Below are positions 9,305 to 18,199 of a stretch of DNA of 64,000 bases, piece by piece; position 1 is the stretch's first letter; each line of letters opens with the position of its first letter. Source of the DNA: Bacteroidales bacterium (lineage in GTDB: Bacteria > Bacteroidota > Bacteroidia > Bacteroidales > UBA932); NCBI GenBank assembly GCA_017473705.1, contig JAFUJQ010000029.1:150054-214053 (forward strand). Reading direction: 5' to 3'. A program made the translations under genes and the position numbers. The notes below the pieces were generated by a model that ran no database searches, was not told the DNA's origin, and saw nothing but the letters and a program-made list of their open reading frames with translations.

Positions 9305-10480
9305 ATGAGATATCTTCTCCTCAGGATGAAGCGTTTCTGCGGCTTCATCACCGGATTTGTATTCTTCCTGTCCGGAATAGTGAAACTGATGGATCCTGTG
9401 GGCGCAGGACTGGTGATGCAGGAATATTACGCATTCCTGCATCTGGGCTTCCTTGGATTCTCATCAAAGTTCATGGGAGTATTCTTCGCCCTCGCCGAGA
9501 CCGTAATCGGTACAGCACTCATCACAGGCGTATGGCGACGTGTTGCCGCCCAGTGCGCCATCGCTTTGCAAGGCTTCTTCACACTATTGTCCCTCCTGCT
9601 GGTCATATTCAAGCCCGAGATGGACTGCGGATGCTTCGGAGAAGCCATACATCTGACACACGGAGAAACATTCATAAAGAACATAATACTGCTCGCTCTG
9701 CTCCTGACATACTACATTCCCCGCAAGCATCTGGGCGAGACCAGAAAGAAGAAATACGTATCTTTCGCACTCGTCATCTTGTCAGTACTCACTTTTACCG
9801 TCTACTCATGGATATACATACCTATGATCGACTTCACAGCCTACAAGGCAGGTGCCGAGCTCCAGGCCGGCGTGACGGTCAATGCAGACGACCTATACGA
9901 GTCAGTATTCACATATGAGAAAGACGGTGTACAGCAAGATTTCACACTCGGACATCTTCCTGACTCGACATGGACATTCGTAAACGCCAGCACACGCGTT
10001 AAGGAAGGGCACGAAGACTCATTGGTGAGCCTGTCTTTCTTCAACGATGCCACCGGTGAATACATGGACACGCTGGCAGTCGAGGGCAAGGTCATGGTAG
10101 TTTCCGTCTATGACCCTGACATGTCTCACAGAAAGTGGAACAAGACATCAACCTTCATCAGAAGGTCGCAGAAGGCCGGTTTCACGACACTCCTTCTGGT
10201 GACGTCCACAGAAGGAGTCCCTGCAGAGCTTGCCGCATCTGCATTCATCTCCGACTACAAGACACTCATAAGCCTGAACAGGTCCAACGGAGGTGTCACA
10301 TACTTCAATGACGGAGAGCTCGTTCGCAAATGGGCAAGAGTGAACGCTCCGTCCAAGACCGAACTTGACGAGCTCCAGAGCACCGACGCCACAGAGATAG
10401 CCATTGCTAAAGACAGCAAAGGAAGCCTTGGGTTTCAAGGCTTCCTTCTATATGTCTTTGCAGTAATGCTTCTGCTGTAG
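9305..10480 (+). CDS. BT_3928-like DoxX/MauE-family membrane protein
   Basis: A 391-residue inner-membrane protein. The N-terminal half (about 1-165) has four or five hydrophobic helices of the DoxX/MauE fold with the characteristic C-G-C segment (MDCGCFGEAIHLTHGETF, near residue 103). A non-membrane domain of about 200 residues follows, then a final hydrophobic helix at the C-terminus (LLYVFAVMLLL). MauE-type proteins are linked to disulfide formation during methylamine dehydrogenase maturation; whether this family does the same is not known. It lies between two operons rich in CxxC lipoproteins, which is suggestive but may be chance, because its operon partner is tmk. Confidence 0.75.
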   Translation: MRYLLLRMKRFCGFITGFVFFLSGIVKLMDPVGAGLVMQEYYAFLHLGFLGFSSKFMGVFFALAETVIGTALITGVWRRVAAQCAIALQGFFTLLSLLLVIFKPEMDCGCFGEAIHLTHGETFIKNIILLALLLTYYIPRKHLGETRKKKYVSFALVILSVLTFTVYSWIYIPMIDFTAYKAGAELQAGVTVNADDLYESVFTYEKDGVQQDFTLGHLPDSTWTFVNASTRVKEGHEDSLVSLSFFNDATGEYMDTLAVEGKVMVVSVYDPDMSHRKWNKTSTFIRRSQKAGFTTLLLVTSTEGVPAELAASAFISDYKTLISLNRSNGGVTYFNDGELVRKWARVNAPSKTELDELQSTDATEIAIAKDSKGSLGFQGFLLYVFAVMLLL

Positions 10481-10506
10481 TTCCCCGGCTACGCTCGTGA
10501 TGACAA
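10481..10506. repeat. short dispersed repeat, second copy
   Basis: TTCCCCGGCTACGCTCGTGA followed by TGACAAT fills the gap between two convergent stop codons. It aligns with the element at 5509-5536 (shared TTC, CG-CT, GCTCG and ATGACAAT blocks). Confidence 0.5.
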
Positions 10507-11655
10507 TCAGTTGTACTGATATGGGAGAGGGGTGTTGAATGTGACATCCACAGCATTGACGATCGAATATGCGTCGCCGTCAGACTTGGTCACGAACACC
10601 ACCATATTGAGATTTTCAAGCTTGAACTTGTCCCAGTAGATGCTTTCTGGAGCTGCGTCATAGATGTCATCAAGATTCCAGATGAAGATGTAGTCTGCTG
10701 TCTTTCCCTTCTCGATATTGCCCAAAGCATGACCGTAATACACTTCTCTGTTTCCTATCTTGGCAGCGGCATCGATATACCTCACGCAATCATTGTGAGT
10801 ATTCATCCACTCCTGGCCATTTATCTGCTTGGACACTATGCCATCCTCAAGAAGCATGGCGCCAAGGCGATATATACCCGACGTTGAAGCCTTCACATTC
10901 ACCCTTGCAATCACCTGTTTTCCGACAAGCTTCGCATTGACGGCAATACCGCAGGCTGCTCCTTTCTTCGAGTCGTTCTGCTCGAGGATAAGTGACTTGA
11001 AGTTATCAGCAGATGTCTCTGCATACAAAGCATACAGCTGCTTGTAATCGATCACGATTGAAGGGTTTATGGCACCAAGCGCCTGCTGCGCCCAACTCCA
11101 CTGAAGGTATGCATCATCCGGGAAAGATGGAGTATACTGATAGTTATGTATAGCCGCCCTCACATACTCTTCAGCAAAAGCCTCATCATCAAATGCCGGC
11201 TTAAGCCTTTCCATAAACTCCGAACAGTAACTGCAGCCTGTTCCTGTAAACTGCATGCACATGGCCCTTACCTTGAAGTCCGTGCTTTCAGGCTTCGGGT
11301 CTGCCGGCATTTCCGGAATTGGAACCGCAATGGCTCTAAGGGTCACCGGATCGGAATTATGGACACCGTAGCTTGCCCAGACATCATAGTCTCCCGGCTC
11401 AGTAGCAAAGAACTTACCGTCAACCACATCAATGATTGATGTTCCGATATAGAAAGCAAGGTCTTCAGTAACGACCTGACCGTCAAATTTCACGGTCAGA
11501 GTAACATAGTCCTCGCCATCCGACTGCAGAAGGGTCTTGTCCGGAACAATCTCAAGCTTGCCGGATGTTCCTTCATTCCCCGAACCTGTACCTCCGCATG
11601 AGATAAGCATCACTGCCGCTGCCAGCAGTGATGCGAATTTATAAATCCTACTCAT
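10507..11655 (-). CDS. Omp28-like thioredoxin-fold lipoprotein (fourth paralogue)
   Basis: A 382-residue lipoprotein with lipobox LISC (Cys20), a Gly/Ser tether, an Ig-like domain (about 33-108) and a thioredoxin-like domain with C141-S-Y-C144 in FTGTGCSYCSE. Architecture and motif position match the three paralogues at 2220-5506. It overlaps the upstream large lipoprotein gene by 8 nt (ATGAGTAG, 11655-11648), a strong sign of coupled translation. The CSYC dipeptide differs from CINC, CTSC and CVAC in the paralogues, which would be expected to change the redox potential (general thioredoxin knowledge). Confidence 0.85.
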   Translation of the reverse strand: MSRIYKFASLLAAAVMLISCGGTGSGNEGTSGKLEIVPDKTLLQSDGEDYVTLTVKFDGQVVTEDLAFYIGTSIIDVVDGKFFATEPGDYDVWASYGVHNSDPVTLRAIAVPIPEMPADPKPESTDFKVRAMCMQFTGTGCSYCSEFMERLKPAFDDEAFAEEYVRAAIHNYQYTPSFPDDAYLQWSWAQQALGAINPSIVIDYKQLYALYAETSADNFKSLILEQNDSKKGAACGIAVNAKLVGKQVIARVNVKASTSGIYRLGAMLLEDGIVSKQINGQEWMNTHNDCVRYIDAAAKIGNREVYYGHALGNIEKGKTADYIFIWNLDDIYDAAPESIYWDKFKLENLNMVVFVTKSDGDAYSIVNAVDVTFNTPLPYQYN

Positions 11656-14287
11656 TTGTATTGCTTATATTGAAAAGTTTCTCAACCTCACGTGTCATCA
11701 TCCTGTCAAGCTTCTCCTCGGTCATCACGCAGATATCTTCAGCCTTCTGATACTTCACCGGCTGTCCTAAATCAGTCATAGACCTTACGTTGTACTTGAC
11801 CGGAGCAACAGTCTGGGATCCGTCAGGGTTCCTGAGAGGAACAGACATCACCTCAGGCTTTGCAGCCACCTTGGACTTCGGTTCTGTCCATCCGCGGGTA
11901 AGAGTGATCTCTGAAATCACTGGAGCCACGATTTCAACAGTTCCAGACATCAAGGCATCCTGGCTGAGACCAAGAGAGTTCATGTAATATGTCACACCCT
12001 CGATAACCATAGGCTTGATCACAATAGTGTTTCCGTCCTCTGAAATCTCAACAGGGAATCCAGGATATGTCTCATTTGCATCATAGAATGCATTTGCCGA
12101 GCTGTATGCACCGACATAGAACGGATAACCTGGCCAGTTATGCATAGGTGGCAGGTAATATGAGCTGAACGGCACGATTACAGAGCCATCCTCCTGAACC
12201 TCCATGAACCACTTAGGTCCAAAGTCATATATGATCTGTGCCACATCCACAGAAGTATAGTCTCTTGCCACGAAAAGGTCATATGGAGACTTCCAGTCAT
12301 TGCGTCCAACAGTCTTGTGGTAGTCGAAATCCACAAAGCCTGAACAGAGGATACGGCTGTATGGTGCAAGCCTTGCCTCCGAGAACTGCTCGGTGAGAAG
12401 CTGGAGCTCTTCATACATTCCGTCGACCTCATCGGTTGACTTGCCTGCATAAATAGTATATACTGAATCCGGCATAGGCATAGGGAGTTCAGGAAGAGAA
12501 CCTGAAAGTTCAACCCTCGACTTATGCTCGAGATTATAGTGCTCATAGACCGGATCGCCGTTGGCATCCAGACCAACCTGCTGCTTTGCCTGAAGAGTTG
12601 CAGCAGCTGTCCACTCTCCTGCAACCTTTGCAAGGACAGAGCTGTACGCAGCGACCTCACCAGGGCCCTCAGCATAAGGTGCCTTATAATCCGCCCATCC
12701 TCTTGCTATGCCTGCAGCGACGTCTTCATCAGAAGGATCCACCTCATTGAATGTATACTCTGCGTTACATCCGTAAACGGCCATACGAGTAGTCTCGCCA
12801 TCAAGAGTGAATACCGAATAATTGTAACCGGCCTCAGAGTTAATGAGAGCAAGTTCATCAGATGAGAAAGAATAATTTCCCTTGAGGAGAGTCTCATATG
12901 TGTAGTCCTGATTGAACATGAGCTGGAACTCTCTTGCATAGTTGGCTGCATAATATGCTCCTGATATAGGCTGGACGTTGCCGTTCTTGTCTTTGCCTGC
13001 CTTGATGTTGAAAGTAGCAAGGTATGGATTGCCGTCCTGGACAGCAGTCACCTCGATCACCGGTCTTGGCTGAGTAGCCTGCTTGGTTGTGAACTCTGAA
13101 CGAATGAACTTCTGTGTCGTTCCCTGAGCGTCACCCCATGCATTCACGAGAATGTTGTAATGGGTTCCCTTTGCAAGAGGCTCTGTCATGAACTCAGACA
13201 CAACGCTGATTTCGATCGGGCCTCTGAACATTGTGGCACCCTCGAAGTATCCTGCAGTGGAAGCGATGAACCACTGGATATTCTCCTCTCCACCGCAGAG
13301 ATCCACCATGGTAGCATATGTATTGTCATCAAGAACCATACACATGTACTGGTATACATTATCATCAGGGTTGAAGTAAATTGTGGCGTCGAGCTGACCC
13401 ACATCGTAAACTTCGATATCAAACTCAGCATCGAGCTCAGTCGGAGGAGTTGACCTGAAGCTTACCTTCTCGAACTCGCCTGTCCATTTATCGGTTGACC
13501 AGTCATAAAGAGGGATAATGTATGAAGGACCCCATCCTGACATGCCGATCTCGGCCTCCACCTCTTCCTTTGAATTCGCCCATCTGAACTCACCGACCAT
13601 GAAGATGCCCGGCTCGTTAGGGAAGATGTCATCGTGAAGATCCAGCTCCTCACCGTCAGGGAGTGTCTCATAGCAGTTGTCTGTATTATAGACCATAGTA
13701 GAGTCGTTCTTGATGTAACGGCCATAGATGTTACCGTTTGTGATGAGTCTCTCTACATCGATGGTTCCGTACATCTTGGTGGTCTTGTTATAGATAGCCT
13801 GGTTAAGGTATCCGTAGCGAAGGACATTGCCCCTCTCCTTGACCTCCTCTGGAACTGTCACATGCACCTTGAAACCGTCATAATAGGTCTCCACGATCTT
13901 CACAGTCTCCGAGAAATCATATTCCTTCGTAGTGAATTCAAGGGATATCCTGTCGGTATATGCGTCACCTGCCTTACCTACCGCATATAAATGATAGGTG
14001 GTATTTGTGACGATACCTTTATTCACCCTGATCACCTGGGCAGGCTCTACTGTCAGCACTTCTCCTGTATTGAAGATAACTGCTGGAGTGACAAGCTGAG
14101 GCTCCTCAGAAACGACATAAGCCATCTCCATTGAAGAAGGTGCGGTCACGAAAATGTCGACATAATCAGGACCTACCGTCTTGATGGAAAGAGCGAAGTC
14201 ACCATAACCTTCCTTGACACATCCTGAGAAAGTCACGCAGAATGCAAAAATCGAAAGCAGAAGTGACAGATTAAGTAATTTTTTCAT
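11648..14287 (-). CDS. large lipoprotein with FN3-like beta domains
   Basis: An 879-residue protein with signal peptide and lipobox FSGC (Cys23). Two short beta domains near residues 28-200 end in repeats of the type TTYHLYAVGKAGD...LEFTTKE, as in fibronectin type III modules; another such unit ends near FIRSEFTTKQ. The C-terminal half is unfamiliar and rich in Tyr and acidic residues. No catalytic signature is recognised. It heads a two-gene operon with the Omp28-like gene that overlaps it by 8 nt, and is preceded by a near-consensus promoter. It may be a partner or client of the Omp28-like protein (inference). Confidence 0.8.
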   Translation of the reverse strand: MKKLLNLSLLLSIFAFCVTFSGCVKEGYGDFALSIKTVGPDYVDIFVTAPSSMEMAYVVSEEPQLVTPAVIFNTGEVLTVEPAQVIRVNKGIVTNTTYHLYAVGKAGDAYTDRISLEFTTKEYDFSETVKIVETYYDGFKVHVTVPEEVKERGNVLRYGYLNQAIYNKTTKMYGTIDVERLITNGNIYGRYIKNDSTMVYNTDNCYETLPDGEELDLHDDIFPNEPGIFMVGEFRWANSKEEVEAEIGMSGWGPSYIIPLYDWSTDKWTGEFEKVSFRSTPPTELDAEFDIEVYDVGQLDATIYFNPDDNVYQYMCMVLDDNTYATMVDLCGGEENIQWFIASTAGYFEGATMFRGPIEISVVSEFMTEPLAKGTHYNILVNAWGDAQGTTQKFIRSEFTTKQATQPRPVIEVTAVQDGNPYLATFNIKAGKDKNGNVQPISGAYYAANYAREFQLMFNQDYTYETLLKGNYSFSSDELALINSEAGYNYSVFTLDGETTRMAVYGCNAEYTFNEVDPSDEDVAAGIARGWADYKAPYAEGPGEVAAYSSVLAKVAGEWTAAATLQAKQQVGLDANGDPVYEHYNLEHKSRVELSGSLPELPMPMPDSVYTIYAGKSTDEVDGMYEELQLLTEQFSEARLAPYSRILCSGFVDFDYHKTVGRNDWKSPYDLFVARDYTSVDVAQIIYDFGPKWFMEVQEDGSVIVPFSSYYLPPMHNWPGYPFYVGAYSSANAFYDANETYPGFPVEISEDGNTIVIKPMVIEGVTYYMNSLGLSQDALMSGTVEIVAPVISEITLTRGWTEPKSKVAAKPEVMSVPLRNPDGSQTVAPVKYNVRSMTDLGQPVKYQKAEDICVMTEEKLDRMMTREVEKLFNISNTNE

Positions 14288-14340
14288 CTGAATTATTGGT
14301 TTTTAATTAACAATTGTCAATTGATTACAGTATATCATGG

Positions 14341-14370
14341 CAAAGATAAACTTTTTTTGTAAGTTTACAA
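14341..14370 (-). promoter_or_regulatory. promoter of large lipoprotein-Omp28 operon
   Basis: On the minus strand: TTG (14370-14368), a 19-nt spacer, TATCTTTG (14348-14341). This is an exact match to the Bacteroidota promoter pattern. The leader to the ATG at 14287 is about 50 nt. Confidence 0.75.
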
Positions 14371-14420
14371 TCATTCTTTATGTGAGACAGGCATTTATAC
14401 TATTATTTGCTTCTTTTTGC

Positions 14421-14428
14421 TATATTTG
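14421..14428 (+). promoter_or_regulatory. -7 box of purB
   Basis: TATATTTG matches TAnnTTTG and lies 18 nt before the purB ATG. The upstream TTG element is not evident at the standard distance. Confidence 0.5.
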
Positions 14429-14446
14429 CGTCGAAATTGAAAAACG

Positions 14447-15793
14447 ATGGAAATGAACAACACTCCGCTTCTGGCAGTATCACCTGTCGATGGACGCTAC
14501 TCGCGTCAGACTGAACCACTTAGAGAACACTTCAGCGAATATGCGCTCATCAGATACCGCGTCCGCGTAGAGATCGAGTACTTTATCGCTCTCTGCGAGA
14601 TTCCGCTCCCTCAGCTGGCCGACTTCGACCACACGAAGTTCGAAGCTCTCAGGGACATATACAGGAACATGACCCCGGAGGATGCAGCTAAGGTCAAGGA
14701 GATAGAGAAAGTCACCAACCATGACGTAAAGGCTGTGGAGTATTTCATCAAGGACCGCTTCAAGGAGATGGACATCATGAAGTGGGGGGAATTCGTTCAT
14801 TTCGGACTCACCTCGCAGGACATCAACAACACCTCGGTTCCGCTTTCTTTCAAGGAAGCCATCGAGGAATGCTTCATGCCTCTGCTCCAGGAAGTCCTCG
14901 GCCTTATCAAGGGGATGGCGACAGACTGGGCAGAGATCCCGATGCTCGCAAAAACCCATGGCCAGCCGGCATCACCCACCCGGGTAGGCAAGGAATTCAA
15001 CGTGTTCGCAGTCCGTCTTGAGGAGCAGATCCGTCAGTTCTCACAGCTGACCTACCCTGCAAAATTCGGCGGCGCGACCGGAAACATGAATGCCCACAAA
15101 GTGGCGTATCCTGCTATCGACTGGATAGCATTCGGCAACGATTTCGTCGCTTCCCTCGGCCTTAAGAGGTCATTCCCGACCACCCAGATTGAGCACTACG
15201 ACAACCTTGCGTCGCTTTTCGACAGCCTGCGCCGCATCAACACGATCCTCATAGACTTCGCACGCGACATCTGGACATATATTTCAATGGAATATTTCCG
15301 CCAGAAGGTAAAGGCAGGAGAGGTCGGATCTTCTGCAATGCCACATAAGGTAAACCCTATCGATTTCGAGAATGCCGAGGGCAACTTCGGGGTGGCAAAC
15401 GCGCTCTACACTCACCTGTCGATGAAGCTGCCGATTTCACGCCTGCAGCGTGACCTCACAGACTCGACAGTGCTCCGCAACATAGGCATGCCCCTGGCTC
15501 ATTCGATCATTTCGCTCAACTCACTCAAGAAGGGCCTGGGCAAGCTCATCCTCAACGAGGACGCGCTCAGAGCTGACCTGGAGAGAAACTGGGCAGTGGT
15601 GGCAGAGGCGATACAGACCATCCTCCGCAGAGAAAATTACCCGAACCCTTACGAGACGCTCAAGGCGCTCACTCGTACAGGTGCGGGCATCAATCATGAG
15701 GTGATCGCAGAGTTCATCGAGACTCTCGATGTGTCAGAAGAGGTCAAGGAGGAGCTCAGAGGGATTACTCCTTGGAGCTACACGGGATTCTAG
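14447..15793 (+). CDS. purB: adenylosuccinate lyase
   Basis: PurB catalyses two fumarate-releasing steps in purine synthesis (SAICAR to AICAR and adenylosuccinate to AMP). The protein (448 aa) has the family's N-terminal VSPVDGRY segment, the substrate-binding KTHGQPASPT region and the signature loop SSAMPHKVNPIDFENAEGN near residue 300. Length and start match the E. coli-type branch. It is transcribed alone and converges on an FtsB/DivIC-like gene 6 nt beyond its stop. Confidence 0.96.
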   Translation: MEMNNTPLLAVSPVDGRYSRQTEPLREHFSEYALIRYRVRVEIEYFIALCEIPLPQLADFDHTKFEALRDIYRNMTPEDAAKVKEIEKVTNHDVKAVEYFIKDRFKEMDIMKWGEFVHFGLTSQDINNTSVPLSFKEAIEECFMPLLQEVLGLIKGMATDWAEIPMLAKTHGQPASPTRVGKEFNVFAVRLEEQIRQFSQLTYPAKFGGATGNMNAHKVAYPAIDWIAFGNDFVASLGLKRSFPTTQIEHYDNLASLFDSLRRINTILIDFARDIWTYISMEYFRQKVKAGEVGSSAMPHKVNPIDFENAEGNFGVANALYTHLSMKLPISRLQRDLTDSTVLRNIGMPLAHSIISLNSLKKGLGKLILNEDALRADLERNWAVVAEAIQTILRRENYPNPYETLKALTRTGAGINHEVIAEFIETLDVSEEVKEELRGITPWSYTGF

Positions 15794-15799
15794 AAAAAT

Positions 15800-16117
15800 T
15801 TATTTCTCTATAATGTAGATGTCTTCGCCAGGGGCAGAAAAGTTATACTGTTCTCTGGCGAATTTTTCTAATGTGTCGATGTCTGTGACGCGCTGGTCTA
15901 TGCTGCCGTCCATCTCATCGATCTGGCGCTGATACTCTTCCATCTGCGCCTTCTGGTTCCTTATCTCCTTCTTTGCCTTGATCCAGCCAGGAATGGTGTT
16001 ACCGTCTCCCACAAGCCATGAGAAGACGAAAACGATCAACACAACCAGTGTGAACCACGCAAACCTGCGGCGGTCACCGGTAAACTCACTCTTTATCTTT
16101 TCCCAGATTTTCATCAT
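15800..16117 (-). CDS. FtsB/DivIC-like septum formation initiator
   Basis: A 105-residue bitopic protein: a basic cytoplasmic segment, one transmembrane helix (about 20-37, FTLVVLIVFVFSWLV), then a periplasmic coiled coil (about 50-85) and a short tail ending DIYIIEK. This is the FtsB/DivIC arrangement; such proteins join FtsL and FtsQ in the divisome. FtsL-like and FtsQ proteins are encoded at 44998 and 55382. Start taken as ATG 16117; ATG 16114 and a TTG at 16138 are alternatives. Confidence 0.8.
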   Translation of the reverse strand: MMKIWEKIKSEFTGDRRRFAWFTLVVLIVFVFSWLVGDGNTIPGWIKAKKEIRNQKAQMEEYQRQIDEMDGSIDQRVTDIDTLEKFAREQYNFSAPGEDIYIIEK

Positions 16118-16135
16118 ATTTTCATTTAGTCTCGA

Positions 16136-16153
16136 CAAATTTAACTAAATTTG
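16136..16153. promoter_or_regulatory. overlapping divergent -7 boxes
   Basis: TAAATTTG occurs on the minus strand (16143-16136) for the FtsB-like gene and on the plus strand (16146-16153) for the CPBP protease. The two boxes are 2 nt apart, so simultaneous use of both would be hindered. Neither has an obvious TTG partner. Confidence 0.4.
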
Positions 16154-16190
16154 AGTGACTTTGTAAAACTTTCGTCAAATATAAACAGCA

Positions 16191-17081
16191 ATGGGATTTT
16201 TCAAGAGACATCAGGGAAGAGGTTCATACGATTTCTTTTCCACTTATAATTACTTCATGCCAGGCCTTTCCGACATAGTATGGATTGCAATATTATTCTT
16301 CGTAGGAGTATTCCTGGGAGTGCTCATCAGTGCCGGACTCGCGCTGTTCATATCACAGGACTTCGCCTTGACATATGGAATGGTGATAGTATATCCTATC
16401 CAGTTCATCCCTGCAATGCTCTATGCATCAGCGGTCAGCCACAGGAATATGGGATTCGAGCCGGAATATCCTCTTGACAACAGCAACTTCGGGGGAAGAA
16501 GCGGGCTTGGCATGGCCCTGATCGTCAGCGTAATGGCTCTATCCGCAGCATTTGTGATCGAGCCGGTCAGCATGCTGCTTCCAGAAATGTCGGAAGCGAC
16601 TAAGATGGCCATGGAGCAGTTGCTCAATGGGCCTGTATGGCTCGTGCTGCTTTCCGTATCCGTCTTCGCTCCGTTCTTCGAAGAATGGCTCTGCCGAGGC
16701 ATAATCCTCCGCGGACTGCTCAAGAAGATGAAACCGAGCTGGGCAATCGTGATCTCCGCCCTGGTATTCGGCCTCATACACATGAACATTTGGCAGGCGA
16801 TTCCTGCCTTCATCATAGGAACAGTCCTGGGATATGTATATTACAAGACAGGCTCGCTCAAGCTCACCATGCTCATGCACTGTGTAAACAACACGCTCTC
16901 GGTAGTCGTAAGCAAGATTCCCGGCCTCGAGGATGTCGAGTTCTTTGCCGAAATAATGAGTCCTTGGACTTATGTACCCATGCTCATCGCTTTCGCAGTC
17001 GCGCTTACATGCGGTCTGCTGATTATCCGAAGCATTCCTCTCACACAATCTCCTTTCCGAAAGGAACCACAGCAAGTATAG
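16191..17081 (+). CDS. CPBP-family intramembrane glutamic metalloprotease
   Basis: A 296-residue polytopic membrane protein of the CAAX protease/bacteriocin-processing (Abi) family. The conserved motifs are all present: EEWLCRGIILRGLL (EExxxR) near residue 164, FGLIHMN (FxxxH) and HCVNN (HxxxN) on successive helices. Substrate is unknown. Its last 41 nt overlap the end of the convergent yccF-like gene. Confidence 0.88.
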   Translation: MGFFKRHQGRGSYDFFSTYNYFMPGLSDIVWIAILFFVGVFLGVLISAGLALFISQDFALTYGMVIVYPIQFIPAMLYASAVSHRNMGFEPEYPLDNSNFGGRSGLGMALIVSVMALSAAFVIEPVSMLLPEMSEATKMAMEQLLNGPVWLVLLSVSVFAPFFEEWLCRGIILRGLLKKMKPSWAIVISALVFGLIHMNIWQAIPAFIIGTVLGYVYYKTGSLKLTMLMHCVNNTLSVVVSKIPGLEDVEFFAEIMSPWTYVPMLIAFAVALTCGLLIIRSIPLTQSPFRKEPQQV

Positions 17082-17409
17082 CCATCTTGAAGTGCTGCAC
17101 GCCGAACGGAATTCCTATTATCGTGCAGCACAATGCTATACCAAAGGTAACATGAATCAGGGCTATCTCTATTCCGCCCAGCACAATCCACAGAACATTC
17201 ATGAATATGGACAGGCATCCTCCGTCATTGGATGCAGATCGAACCTCACGGCCGAAAGGCCAGAGGGCGAAGCCGGCCATCTTGATGAGCTGGTAACCGA
17301 ACGGCGCGCCTATGATTGTGATGCAGAACAGGAGTCCCACGATAAAGTAGTATGCTGCCACGATAAGTCCTCCGAGGAGGAGCCAGAGTATGTTTCCAAT
17401 AAATTTCAT
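17041..17409 (-). CDS. YccF-domain inner-membrane protein
   Basis: A 122-residue protein made of two repeats of the YccF domain: each has a hydrophobic helix, then the pattern ITIIGAPFGYQ / CTIIGIPFGVQ, then a P-F-G-x-E motif (WPFGREV, VPFGKEI). The role of the family is unknown. Its 3' end overlaps the CPBP protease gene tail-to-tail by 41 nt. The MurU-like gene ends 11 nt upstream of its ATG on the same strand, so it may be the last gene of the kinase-MurU operon. Confidence 0.88.
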   Translation of the reverse strand: MKFIGNILWLLLGGLIVAAYYFIVGLLFCITIIGAPFGYQLIKMAGFALWPFGREVRSASNDGGCLSIFMNVLWIVLGGIEIALIHVTFGIALCCTIIGIPFGVQHFKMAILAVVPFGKEIV

Positions 17410-17420
17410 ATCTATTCAGT

Positions 17421-18188
17421 CTAATTCATATCATTAAACATTTCTTCGGCCTGGGCCAAGGTGTCGAGCTTTCCGACATCCAGGAAGTTGAGGTTTTCCG
17501 CAACGACACCATATATGGGCATTCTCAACGCCGCCCATAGGTAAAAACTCATAATAGGGAATTTCACACCGGCCTCGGGATCCACAGCCAGTCCCCTTTC
17601 CGCAACATATTCATCCATCAGACCAAACACCTTGTCTGACATCACATGTATGCCTGAGAATCCATATGCAAGGCAATCATCAACCTTCAACGATTTGTCC
17701 GCCAGACTGTAATCTCCGGTGTCCGTATTGTGCCATCCGACAAGCCTCATAGTGTCAGGATAAAACAGCAGGAACCTCTTGGTCGGACGGTTGCTTACCA
17801 GCAATGTAGCCAAAGCATCCTCACGTACCTGCTCCTCAAGCCACTTGAGGTCGGCATTCGACATGATGTCCACATTATGGATGAGGAAATGCCCGCAACC
17901 TTCCAGATACTTTCGTGCATGGAGTACAGCCCCTCCGGTCTCAAGAAGCATCTTCCTCTCATCACTCACCTCCATCTTCATTATGTCCTGCTCCCCTACC
18001 CAAGCCTCGACCTTGTCGGCAAAATGATGGACATTCACCACAGACTCTTCCACCCCGGAAGCCTTCAGCTTACGGGCAACATGTTCTATAAGGGGTTTTC
18101 CCCCGACTGGCACCAGCGCTTTCGGAAGCGTATCTGTAATCGGTTTCAGACGGGTGCCGAGACCCGCGGCGAAAATCATGGATTTCAT
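17421..18188 (-). CDS. sugar-1-phosphate nucleotidyltransferase, MurU-like
   Basis: A 255-residue NTP transferase with the N-terminal nucleotide-binding signature AAGLGTRLKPITDTLPKALV (residues about 6-25), the PVGGKPLIEH segment and an Asp-rich metal site (HNVDIMSN). Directly upstream, 11 nt away, is an AmgK-like kinase. In organisms with the AmgK-MurU bypass, AmgK makes MurNAc-1-phosphate and MurU makes UDP-MurNAc, recycling wall sugar. The pairing supports MurU, but another sugar nucleotide product cannot be excluded. ATG 18188 is used; a TTG three codons upstream is less likely. Confidence 0.8.
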   Translation of the reverse strand: MKSMIFAAGLGTRLKPITDTLPKALVPVGGKPLIEHVARKLKASGVEESVVNVHHFADKVEAWVGEQDIMKMEVSDERKMLLETGGAVLHARKYLEGCGHFLIHNVDIMSNADLKWLEEQVREDALATLLVSNRPTKRFLLFYPDTMRLVGWHNTDTGDYSLADKSLKVDDCLAYGFSGIHVMSDKVFGLMDEYVAERGLAVDPEAGVKFPIMSFYLWAALRMPIYGVVAENLNFLDVGKLDTLAQAEEMFNDMN

Positions 18189-18199
18189 ATTTATCAACC

